Shown: positions 12,199-23,774 of the stretch, piece by piece | How positions within the stretch are numbered: position 1 is the first letter of the stretch | How the letters are laid out: each line of letters opens with the position of its first letter | From: Apoda limacodes | Taxonomy: Eukaryota > Arthropoda > Insecta > Lepidoptera > Limacodidae | Direction of reading: 5' to 3' | DNA: 64,000 nt | Assembly (NCBI GenBank): GCA_946406115.1 | Contig: OX291548.1 | Span: forward strand, 6,746,373-6,810,372 | Translations under genes and position numbers: made by a program | Notes under the pieces: generated by a model | Told to the model about the DNA's origin: nothing | Database searches by the model: none | What the model saw: the letters and a program-made list of their open reading frames with translations, nothing else

Positions 12199-13098
12199 TA
12201 CACACGGGCACAATTAGCGGAACAGAAAAAAAAGTGAGACTATGAGATAATAACGCATATATTTGACGAAAATGTAATTAGACACAAAATAACAAATTGA
12301 TTAACATCTTTTAACAACGACTTTGAAAAGTCTTCGTTATTTTTTATTGAAAAATAAAAGAAATTTGAAATAAGTGAAATTTTTAGATGATTATGAACCA
12401 TCACAAAAAATAAAAAAAGTAAGCATTAAATGATTTAACAATAAAATTAAAGCAAAATTAATAACGAGCGTTTCCCCCTCTTGCTCTGATTACGGTTTCC
12501 ATTCGTCTGGGCATGCTACAGATTATGTTATCGATGATTTCTTGAGGCAACCGCTCCCACTCCTTAAGTAATGCGTTTCCAAGTTCATTCAGATTGTTGG
12601 GGGGTGGCATTCTGGATTTAACCCTTCTTTTTAGCAAGTCCCAGACATGTTCTATCGGATTCATATCGGGAGAATTTGCTGGCCACTGCATCACCGGTAT
12701 ACCTACGTGGCTCAGATATGCCTGTACCGATTGTGCACTATGAGCACGAGCATTATCTTGCATTAGAATAAAGTCGTCACCAATAAATGGGGCAAATGGT
12801 ACAACATGTTCTTCTAAAATGTCTCTGATGTATCGATCTGCTGTTATGGTCCCTCCTGTGACTATCACTAACTCCGTGCGAGCTCCCAAACATATCCCTC
12901 CCCAAACCATAATCGAGCCGCCACCATAAGCCACTGTGTGTTCAAAATTAGACTGTATGTGGCGTTCTCCTTTGCGTCTCCATATTCGCTGTCTCCCATC
13001 GATCTGTTTTAAAAGAACTCTGCACTCATCAGTAAAGAGAACCTGCTGCCATTCGTTCAAATCCTTTTTTTGTGCTCCGCTAATTGTGCCGGTGTGCA
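12199..13098 (-). mobile_element. Tc1-like transposon, internally deleted (900 bp)
   Basis: Terminal inverted repeats: the left begins tacacacgggcacaattagc, and the right, read inward, begins tgcacaccggcacaattagc. They are flanked by TA at 12197-12198 and 13099-13100. Copy B lacks the element; its flanks continue around the same spot at 29450 and 29741. Tc1 elements are usually 1.3-1.7 kb, so the 5' half of the coding region has been removed while both termini survive. The right terminus runs directly into the catalytic half of the transposase. Confidence 0.9.
12458..13098 (-). pseudogene. Tc1 transposase, C-terminal catalytic half
   Basis: The frame is uninterrupted from the inverted repeat to the stop codon. 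It shows the first Asp in LFTDE, the second in LMQDNARAH and the catalytic Glu in MNPIEHVWD. There are 34 residues between the second Asp and the Glu, the DD34E spacing of Tc1. The GGGSIMVWGG motif is also present. The N-terminal paired-like DNA-binding domain (roughly 120 residues) is absent, and the only upstream ATG lies in flanking DNA, so it cannot act as a complete transposase. The catalytic triad itself is intact, suggesting the deletion, not slow decay, disabled it. Confidence 0.92.
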
Positions 13099-14299
13099 TA
13101 TAATATATAAATGCGCATAGGCATATTTTATGCAAAGCGTATCTAGTTATTAGATTAAATGCATTTTTTTATTACGGACAGCATTGACAGCCCAAAGCAA
13201 AAAAAAAATTGCAAAACTTGGACAGCAGTGCTGTTTGCTTATAGTTATTCATAACTGCATGACAAACAGCTGGACAAATAGATATTGCCTATAACATTGG
13301 ATCGCTACAACAACTGTCCATTTTGAACTTTGTGACGCTTTTAAATTTAGAACATCATCGTTTATAGTATTAATCAACTAATTTTCAGGGTCGGTTTATT
13401 TTGCAGTAGTACAAGTACAAGTTAAACCTGATCAAAGAACCAAATTTCATACGTAATAACAATGACTTCTGTGTATATTCTACCCTGGAAAAGCTATCCC
13501 GACTTCAAAATTGCTCCCAACGCAAGAGTTACGAAGTAAGAAGAATACATAGAAATCGATGCGTAAAAATATAACGAAACAAATGGTCTTCAGAATTAAT
13601 TCAAGACGTTTTTTATCCGTTTAACTGTCTATACTTATTTATTTAAAACAACAGTACAGTGTATATTCTCTAATAAAAATACTAAAGCAGTACTTTGAAT
13701 AACATTTATTTATTTTCAAGACTAAAATAGAGATGCAGTGTGAACAGCTCTTTCATTTTTTGTCAGCAAGCGGCTTTTGTTTCAGCGTCAATTATTTTCG
13801 CACGGTACAACTGGCATTCTCTTTGTTGGTCACAAAAATAAGAGTTTGCACAATTTATACAAATAAAATTTATTATTATTGAACATACATTGTTTTTTCT
13901 GGCATCGACTCTTTTCCGCCTTTATCAAGGAACTCCAGTGCTACTGCATTAATGTATACTGACAGATGCAACCCAGAGCAAAAATAAAAAATTAACAGTT
14001 AGGTACTGCATATGTTGATTTGAAGAAAGCTCTTGCAGGAGAAGTAGATAGGTATATTCAGTTTACCAATAATTGAGTTTTTTCTTTAAATTCAAATGAT
14101 TATTTTTAGAATATAGGATATCATATAACTTTTTTGAAGTTAATAAACTATAAGTTACTAGTTACTACCATTTCAAAGTCAAAATGGCGTTTTGGTGAGA
14201 AAAACGGCGATAGTAACTCTCCAGCAGTCGCTCTTTTAATTTTGATTAAATAATACAAATTATCAAGTAAATTATTTTAACAAAGAAATATTTAATCCA

Positions 14300-15017
14300 A
14301 TGCAATATTATCATCAAGTTCGTCTTTAATTGTGTAATAAGCTTTCTGTTTTACAAATTTTTGTTTATTTTTTAAGTTTAATTGACATACTTCTGCAAGG
14401 ATTTTAGTGTAAAAACCGATACATTGTCCTTCAAATGATTTATCTATTTTCTTAAGCTTTGTGTGGATCAGAGCAAATTTGCAAGTATTACGATTCTCTT
14501 ACTATACTTTTATATAACTGCGTATCCCCATAGTTAAATACCCTAGGACATTATGCTATGAAAGTAGCCGAAGTATACTACTCGGGCAGTATCTTCGTCC
14601 GTAAGTTGACGAATCTCTTTATCCGCGAATGCTGCAGAACTAAGCCTATTCGCCTATTTAGCTATGTGTGGGCTTCACTGAAGCTTTGTGTCTAGGGTAA
14701 TACCTAAGAATACTGTATTATCTACAATATCTAAGTGCTTCCCGTTTATAAATACACTGGTTCTTATCTGACTGACATTTGGTGTCAAAAATTGTATACA
14801 TTTGGTTCTCTTGCTATTGAGGAGTAAATTAATGATTTTAAACCAGCTGACTAGTTTAGTCAGGCAATGGTTAACATTATTTAAAATAGTTCACCGAGCA
14901 TATAGCCCGTTTGATGTTGATCAACGTAGCCTATGAACACTGACACCATGATATACTTGATGGACTTGACAGGAAAATTATATCACATTCTAATGGATCT
15001 GGTGGCCCCCTGGATCC
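14300..15017 (-). pseudogene. jockey-like LINE, 5'-truncated RT C-terminus
   Basis: Minus-strand translation in one main frame reads, in order, NNVNHCLTKLVSWF, NLLLNSKRTK, SVYINGKHLDIVDNTVFLG, ITLDTKLQ and, near the end, KQKAYYTI. This is the region downstream of the RT palm in jockey elements (thumb and C-terminal tail). Several in-frame stops make it dead. Copy B has no such sequence: 'aatccatttgtg' continues at about 31330. The insertion therefore followed the duplication. 5' truncation is normal for LINE insertion. Confidence 0.85.
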
Positions 15018-15214
15018 TTTTGTGAATCTGGAATATGTGAATTTGACTCCAAAATAAATCATTTGCGGACTCTAAAGTTTCTAGAAATTATGTTGTTCAA
15101 GAATCAATATGGCCTGCTCGAATGTTTGTGTCAAAAATTTTTATCATACAGTTTGGCTATTGTCATCATTGCCGTGAGTACTTATGTCACTTGTTTATTA
15201 AAGAATAATATTGT

Positions 15215-15613
15215 ACTAGCTTCTGCCAGCGGCCTCGCCCGCGCTAAATTTCGTTATCGGTGTAGGTTCTTAAGGAAACTCCTCAATTATAGAATAAAAC
15301 CAATAAAAAAAAATATTTTCTTCTTACTGGCATAATAAATTCGTGTTTGTAAAATTATGGAAATACACATAAAAAATTTCAACCCAATAGGTTCAGCCGT
15401 TTAGGAGTTATGTGAAAAAGATAAGTACGGAAGGATAATTCTTACTACCCGTTGTCCTATTACCCGTTTTCCCGTAGGAGTGAAGCATTTTTCCGCAGTA
15501 AAAAGAAAAGTAAAAGAATTTTTTAAATCGATCCAGCAGTTTTGAAGCCTATTCAATACAAACAAACAAACAAACAAAAAATCAAAACTTTCCTCTTTAT
15601 AATTTTAGTATAG
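15215..15613 (+). repeat. short interspersed repeat inserted in copy A
   Basis: It starts 'actagcttctgccagcggcc', contains 'ttcagccgtttaggagtt' and 'tcgatccagcagttttgaag', then an (acaa)n run at about 15560-15583, and ends 'tttagtatagat'. This is the layout of a very common lepidopteran non-autonomous repeat. The orthologous place in copy B (about 31545) is empty. The open frame at 15063-15335 is only a shadow across the junction. Confidence 0.8.
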
Positions 15614-16340
15614 ATGAATATTTTTAGTAACGCTTTTCTGACAAAAGGGTTTTCAAAGGGTTAAAAAGCAAAAGCTGCTAACGGCTGAAAAATGAACTTG
15701 TATATACAAGAAGCTTCAGTATCAGCATCACTTTTTTACATTTTTAAAGCATTTACTATCTTGAAAATCGTTATTATTAACAATGAACACCAAAAACACA
15801 CAAAAATCCCTATGGTTGAATTTTTGGTAAACTATGTTTTAAACTCTTGTATAAATGACGGTAGATATTGTCCAAAATTATTTCATAATAGCTTTTGGCG
15901 CAAATCAGGAGCCGTTTCTCCGTTGCGACGTACGAAATATAAAAATACATTTTTTGATCTAAATATTAAATTATTGTTACCGATCTTAAGTTAATTGTCT
16001 ATTATGTCTAAAAATAAATCAAAAAATACATAATACAACAAAATATCAAACAATGTTGAAAACCTTTTTCTCTCTAACAACTTCTAAGAATAATCTATAA
16101 CCCAAACACAAATATCTCAAGAAGCTTTCAATTTCCGCCTCCTGTTGTTGGAGATCTTTTCTCGCGTGCTACCGGTCGCAAATGTCACATACAGAAACGG
16201 AAACAAAAAATGTACGTAAGTAAAATAATATGTAATACATTTTGAATAAATGAAATATATGTATTTTAACAAAATATATTTCTCCATATGTATTTATCTA
16301 AAATAGTTTAAAAATATTAATTATTGAGCTTGATATATAA
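15614..16340. other. non-coding tail of copy A
   Basis: Collinear with about 31560-32187 of copy B but visibly more diverged than the central tracts. No element or gene is recognised. Confidence 0.5.
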
Positions 16341-16530
16341 TAAAACTAGCCTTTACTATTGACTTCGCTCGCGCTGAATTCAGATATTTTAAAATTGCAT
16401 AGGATTTCTACTGCAACTCCTTGATCATAGTAAGAAAGTTCTATAACGTTTACGTAGTTATTCCTTGGTAAAATTTGAATTTTTCAGGGTTAAAAGCAAG
16501 TCCTTTTCCATCAATTTAACTACCTCAGTA
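16341..16530 (+). repeat. interspersed repeat, truncated at the duplication boundary
   Basis: 'actagcctttactattgact' starts a repeat that is complete in copy B (32188-32480) but stops here after about 190 bp. Homology between copies ends inside this repeat. Confidence 0.7.
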
Positions 16531-17347
16531 GGAAGGAATATATTAATAGACTTTGTTCAAGGACATTTTTATCTACGTACAGCAAAACTTTCAATAAAAG
16601 TATATAGCCCACTCAATAGCTAGGTTTGCCAAGAGATACAGTAATTACTATGTGAAATCCATGTCCATCCTTAGCGGCATTAATAGGGTTTTACTATTTT
16701 GGCTGATTAGCTAATGTAGATGAGCATTGATGTTCATCGTAAGGGGGCGCCCATTAAACCTACTTTCAGGTCGCAAGTCCTGAACGCTTAGCTACTTGGT
16801 TCCCACACTACGAAACGAATGGATTTAGCATTCGTATGGATTTTACTTTCAAATGTGGAAGTAGCAACAATTAGTGTTCTTTTGTGAAGGGATGACGGAA
16901 AATCATATAACTCATTAGTCCCTTTGGTTCTAATATTCGCGTATTTGCTTTGTTTAGGTAGTTTTGTACTGACTTTAGAAATGGTGAAAAATTCAAAGTT
17001 GACATTATTTATGATCGTAGATTTAGCTATATTTATTTCTTGATTATTTTCTTTTACGCTTATTTGTATACTATTGTTTGCTATATTACTTTGAAGTACC
17101 TCTAAAACAACTGGGTTACTACTTATTTAATACAACGGTTTTCGGGTTCTACCACTTTTGAAGATCACGCTAGGCCAAATAAGATAATTATCTACATCAT
17201 ATTATAAGATTCTTTTGATTTCTCTTGTATAGTGATAGCGGCTGCGAGGTTCCTTAGAACCTTTTATTTTAATATATATTTATTTTTGTTTAGAGAAGTG
17301 GGGGACGTTACAACATTAATATATAATTTTACTTTCGCAGATTTTTT
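16531..17347. other. spacer between the duplicates
   Basis: An 817-bp stretch that matches neither the left flank of copy A nor the right flank of copy B by eye. No gene or named repeat is seen. The weak open frame at 17232-17549 crosses the copy B boundary and has no recognisable domain. Confidence 0.5.
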
Positions 17348-19208
17348 AAAATCTAGTAATCACAAATTTTCCACAGACGATAAAAATGTGGATCTCTGTT
17401 CTATTCGTGCATTCTGGCGTAATACGGAAACAATTAGTGAACAAGTCAGACTCTCACTAACTCTTTTCGAGCGTTTAGACGTTATTAACAGTCAAATCAT
17501 TGACCCAGCTGAGATTTGCTGCCAATTAGGAAATTATAAATTAAAATAATCCCTTCACTTCAAACGCCAATCATTTTATGCTGAGTGAACACTGCATTTG
17601 AATTGGATAAGTCAATTAGCGTTCATAAATATCCCTCATAAAATTTTGTCGTAGAAAATGCTTTAGAATAAAAAAATCTTTTAATGAAGGTGTAAGATTT
17701 TCTTTTAAACAAAACCTTTTTAAAATCAATATTTAAGTAAGTAACATTAAACTTGTTAAAACATTCAGTTATACTAAAGTTAGATATTACATTAGGGTTT
17801 TAAATATATGTATATGTTAAAACGACTAAATTTTAATTCAAATTTATTTTAAATATAAATTTAAGAGTTACGGATATGTGTTTCAAATGAAGTTCTGCTG
17901 CTATAACAAAATGCAAACGGTTTTCAAAATATTTTCGCTAGCGGTAGACGTAAAAATAATGATATAGCATTATTGAGTTAACAAAGCGTTAATGTCTATG
18001 GATTCTCTTTAAAACACATAGTAAATATCTCTTATTATATTATATTTTAAAGTTATTTTCAGCAGCAATTTATATAATATGTCTAAGTGTACTTAGCACT
18101 TTTTTATCGAAAAGTTTGCACATTGCTTCCGTCGGTAAATATGCAAAATATTCAAGTCGAAATTTCAACGAAAATATAAAGTGCTTTTTAAATAGACCTG
18201 AAAAGAGTGAGTGAAGATAAATAAAATCCATCTATAGAATAAAGCGATGGTACACAAAAAGTATTATATTCTTGAAAGGCTTAAATTTAATCATTACTAG
18301 TTTTTGCCTGCGACTTTGTTGATAATTATAAAATAAACTCCTTTTCATAACTGTATCCTTTGATCATCAATTTGTAGTCAATGCCATAATCCGAAATGTA
18401 TAAAAGTATCAAAACATAAATTTAGTAATTCACAAATGTAAATTGGGGGTAGGCCACTAGAATAAAACATTACTCTTATGGGTAAGAGGGGTATAAAGCC
18501 CATATCAAAATGATTTTTCAGTAAGTAAATGAAGCTCAAATAAGAAATTAAAATGTTAACTCTAGTGTTTGCCAATTCTCGATTTATTTTTCATATGACT
18601 AAAACTTAATTATTATATTGCTCAATACAAAATCTATTTATATTATAAGCAAATTTACAACTAAAAGAATAACATTCGAGTTATTAATATTAAATGCTTT
18701 TCTCCCATACTCTTCTTCTTTGCCCTCGCCTCTTCCCGTAATCTTCTGTAAGGCCAAGGTCTCCGTCTCTCTCTCTTCACATACAAAAATAAATAAATAA
18801 ATAACTAATTAACTACTTAAAACTAATTGTCTAATGGATTAATTAATGGATAACATCGCGATCTTGGTGCTCCATATACAAACTTTGAACCCCCGTTTGA
18901 GTTTTGGAAAATCCTTTTTTAGCGCACGCCTACATCATAATAGCTATTTGTGTGCCAAATTTCAGCTTGGTCCGTCCAGTGGGTGGAGCTGTGCGTTGAT
19001 CAGTAAGTCAGTCAGTCAGTAACGTTTGCTATATACAGATAATATCAATAATGTAATATAAAATTGTAGAGTTGCACGTGGTAATATATTTTTATACCAC
19101 GAAAGGTTTTACCAAAAATCAGTAATGTGACCCTTGGCCATAACGTAGTGCTGAGAAACCTATTTTATATTGCGAAGTTTATAATTTAGTATTTATTTAT
19201 GTGACATT

Positions 19209-19402
19209 TTTGACGTGACAACGTCTTATAAATTGGTTTGCCGGGTGACACTTCAAGAAACTGCGTTACGCTCCGCTCACGTTATGCGCTCACAATGAGA
19301 GCGAGTGAGAGGCACGCGCCCGCCTAAGAGCGAGAGAGACAGACATAAAATATTGTCACGTAAAACTTTCGCCCGTATACCGACTTTACAGGCAACCAGT
19401 TT
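19209..19402 (+). repeat. GC-richer repeat inserted in copy B
   Basis: Begins near 'acgtgacaacgtcttataaa' and contains 'ctccgctcacgttatgcgct' and a 'gcgagagagacagacat' stretch. Copy A reads straight through at about 5395-5425. I recall closely similar sequence as a dispersed lepidopteran repeat but cannot name it. Confidence 0.6.
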
Positions 19403-20729
19403 TTTTATTTATTTTTTAAGTTGTCATAATAAACATTTTCTTTTTATTTATTATAACTTTGTATTTACAAAATCATTATTTGTTAACTCGAAACTAATTT
19501 ATTTCGCGAATCAATATTTTTCTAAGTAAACAACATTTTATAAACATTAATTTCCAAGTGAAATCGTCGACTTACGACAGTCGCTTGTTTTCAGCCAATA
19601 ATATTTAATTTAATTCTCAACTACGAAGGAGCGTCTGTAATTTACACGACCGATTTGTCAAAAATCTTCAACAGACTGTGCAAATCAGTCGACGGCTACA
19701 TTCCACTCTATCAATATAAACATCTATTTATATTAACTTTGAAAGTTTCATTCAGAATTTGTAATAAATAGAATCGATTTTGATATCACGTTGGATTTGA
19801 TGAAGCGAATATATTTAGTAAAGTAATCAACTGTTTTATAATCGAATCTAGTTTAAAGATTTTGGGCGTGTAATTATATATGATATGAATATCTGTGACG
19901 CAATTATATGTTTTAATTATGCTTATGATCTATATATGTCACCTTTGAGAGGTCACCCGGTCGGCAACTTTATGTCGCGATGCAGTTGCGATACAGTCGC
20001 GTCAGAAACACGCTGCTGTCACTAGCCGTGCCTTTCTACCCGATTACTATATAATAATATAAGTTAATTTTATACCACAAAATAAAAATAAAATAAAAGT
20101 AAACACATTATATTTGGTAAGTAAGGAAATGTTTAAATTCGTTGAACTCCTTCTTGTTGTATTTGATTTTGTATGCCACATACGAATCGAAACAATACAA
20201 AACTTTCAACACAACAAATACCATGACTAATTTTATTTTTATAACAATTATTATTTTTGAAATTTGCTTTGTACGAAGTGGAAATGTAAAGTCTAGATAC
20301 TTTCGGCGGTAGTTTGTAGCATGTGATGTGGCCACTTAAGGACCCGAATGCCGTTAGCTGCTGGGTAGGATTTATTATTTGTAAAATAATACCGTTATTA
20401 AAAAAGAATTATGATAATAAAAGTTTTGAATATTTTTGTAAAAAGCTGCTGATTTTAGAAAAATCATCACTTCTCGTAACTCAACATTTTGTCATTCATA
20501 TTCATTATCTCTGCTAGGCCAATCGGAATCCGGTTTGGGTAAAAATAAATAAAACCTTAAGCTTTAAAAGGTTATCGGTACACTGGAACTTATTTCTTTG
20601 TATTTAGCTGTGTACAAAAAGTGTTTAATAAATAAATAAATAAAATAAGGCACAAAACCCCGTTACATACCCTCGACTACCAGCTATCTACGAGCAATCC
20701 CCTCTTTACCCCACACAGTGCACAGTCTC

Positions 20730-20990
20730 TAGGTGGCGGTGAACTGAATTAAGGTTGGCGTGAATACCCCTGATATTGCAGAAGTCCACATTGAATGTGG
20801 ACGGTGTGGCCGCTTAAAAAACTGTTTTTCTTTCGTTCCTTGCCATGTATTCAAAAAATTATTTAAAGTTAAGATGAGGATTGACTGCACAGACTTGCTG
20901 AAGCGTAGAGGACAAAAGGTGCGGTACTGGAACTACAAAAGCTCGGTAGAGCCCATAGGGATAACTCGCAAGTTGCCCACCTAAGTTACG
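20730..20990 (-). pseudogene. LINE 5'-end fragment, copy B
   Basis: Duplicate of the fragment at 6661-6930. The minus-strand ATG is at 20844-20846, followed by the same FNV-FCNIRGIH-type endonuclease start. It predates the duplication and has accumulated its own substitutions. Confidence 0.78.
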
Positions 20991-23774
20991 GTTTTTTGTT
21001 CCTTATGTACCAGTTAACCCTTTAAAATCATAAAACTTCAGGTTTTAAAGAAAAAACGGATTCCGTATCGTTTTATGTATCCTAAAAGTTTACGATATAA
21101 TATGAAGTTATTGTAATTCAATATGCATTATATTTTATTTGAAGCACATAACAATTTTCTCGTAACCCTCCGCATCGCACGTTGCGCCACTTACACTCTC
21201 AGCCAATTTATGAAGTGGGAGGCCATTACCGACAATTTGCATCATTTTGTGCCTCAATAACATCACAGGGAAATCACTCCATCATCACGGTTTGACGAAC
21301 ATCTGTAGGGGTAATAAGTAATAATTTTGAATAGCAATCGAAAAATAAAATAAAACGCAACTTTATAAAATGCTTTAACTGTATGGTACGAACCTACTTA
21401 CTACACCCTCGGGACGTTTCTTTAATTTATTAATTAAATACTAGCAATGACTTAATACATAATATTAAATAAATGTTACATATTCATAAAGATTAAAATT
21501 AATTATTATTACATCACCTATTATACACTACTTAAAATTTATAACATTGGACACTGATATGATACGGTTAATGTAGAGAAGTATTTGTGATAATTACAAT
21601 AAAGTTTCAAGTAGAATTGTTTTATGAAGGTACACAACGCAAGCGGATTGATACGATATCTATATTATTGACGTTATTTTTATTAAACTTCATCAAACAA
21701 CAGTAGTAAAATTTGTATAATAACTGCTGTTGTTATCTAATAGAAATCCTATAATGATTATGGGACATATGTAGTTTATTTTTAGCCGGGATACTATCTG
21801 ATATATTAGGACATAGAACACCTAGCAACATTGCTTGTAGTACGTACATGCGTCTACACTCTAATTTAGTTATATGGATGAGGTTTAGGGGTAATGCAGT
21901 TTACCATCTCCACACGAAATACCTTTTATGATAAATAACTCATGAATAATTATATTAATAAATTACAATAATTGACTTTATAATTTTAAATTTTTATTAT
22001 TTAGTTTATGTATTTTATAGTTATTTTGAAATTGGTGCATTAGGTTTTTCTAGAATTTAAACTTCGAATTTTCTTCTAACGCACTTATTATTCTTCTATT
22101 AAGGGTAAACGCTGTAGATTGCTTTTCATACAAAATTGTTTTGCCATCATCTTCGAAATTCCGTGAATTAAACTTTGTATTTTGTAAAAAATAATGGCTT
22201 TGAGAATCTCATGAAACCAAAACGGCGAACTCTTTAATTTTTGATCTTTTTTTTTAAATCTAAATTTAAAGTAAAATTTAGATATCTACCTGTTTTAAGT
22301 AAGATCAAGAGCCGGCAGCGTGTACAGCCAAGTTCAAAAAAAACAGGAACAGTAACATTACATGAACCATTGCGAGCTACTATTGACCCCTTTAAAAATC
22401 GAAACCTATTTCACAAATGTAGCTCATACAGTTATTGATATATTAACGTTTGAAAACCAGCATTTTTATGACTGACTCGAATATATGACTGAATTGCAGA
22501 TAAATGGGCAATTTACTCTAATATTTCGAAGGTACAAGAATATTTGGAAATAGCACAAAAAAGAAAACTATACAGCGTAAACTTAGAATCACGTCCAGGC
22601 TATATTATATTTGTCTAATCAACTTTTTTTTTCGTTAAGTCACTAACGCAAATTAGTGTACATCCTGTGTGTACCCTACTTATACTGTTAGGTTGATATA
22701 ATACCTTTGTTACTTTTCTAAAATTAAGGTTGTTGGTAAAAACTAGCCAAGTCAAACCTTGAGCTTGAATTACATCCCAAGTAAAATAAATGCGTTGTGT
22801 AAATAATTGTCTGTTAAATTTAAATTCATTAAATAATGTTGCCAGTTCTTGTAACTAAAATTTTAGCATTTTCTACATAGAACTTTGATAGGATAATAAG
22901 TTTACCGTCTCCGGCTATATATCAGAAACTTTTTGACTCCGATAAGGATTGTTTTAAATTTAAAAGTTGTATATATATAGTTATATATATATAAAAGTTA
23001 TATTATATACCTACACCTTATTTCTGAATAATAAAGCTCTGACATACAGATAGATATAAATAAATTATATAAGGGTGTCTTGTTCGTATACGGATCCCTA
23101 AAAAGAACCAACATTATTTATATTTATTGGTTATTTATACATATTTCATATCTAGCTATTGTCAAATAGTAACATACATAAAATAATAAACAATTTAATA
23201 ATCAAACCACTGTAAGTACAATATGGAAGCAACGAAACACGGATTTATCAGAGATACCAGTCACGTATCTAGGGCTTATGAGGCTCGATGCCTTTATCCT
23301 CGGCTAACGATAGCAAAATAAACCACGTCTCTGGAAACAAATTTATGTTGGAATTGCGTACGGTACTGTTCTTAATTTATAAGATTTGAATTATTCTTTT
23401 TTGTCATAGCAATTTTTTTAACTATAATTTGTAAGATTAAATTATAAAATTATTTAAGGCAAGTTAAGAGAATGATTTCTAAATTTCCATATTAAATGAG
23501 GTTTATTTAAAATAAACTAACAGTTATCAGAGAAGAGAAGATATGTATAGGAATATTAATATTAATTTTAACATAATAGGCACCTAATTTTAATTCATAA
23601 CATATATCTACTACACAGCTAAAATATTTTATAAATATTGGTTATACCAGAGATATGTGTTTACTGTAGATAAAGGCGAAGGCCTGGACCGTTACAACTA
23701 TTGGTTAAGGTGATGGTATACCTAAAGGAGTTAAGTTTGCAAGAATTTTATTTATTTTGTTACAGTCCTTAGTA

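Larger units (their letters stand above)
3481..16530 (+). repeat. segmental duplication, copy A
   Basis: Direct tandem partner of 17348-32392. Anchors: 3540 pairs with 17388, 6301 with 20321, 9001 with 23109, 12181 with 29450, 13382 with 30001, and 16341 with about 32186. The order is collinear throughout. Lengths differ because of later insertions: Tc1-like (12199-13098), jockey (14300-15017) and a short repeat (15215-15613) here, and other elements in copy B. No host coding sequence is recognisable in the shared part. Small open frames such as those near 4136-4413 and 9947-10283 are not supported as genes. Confidence 0.93.
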
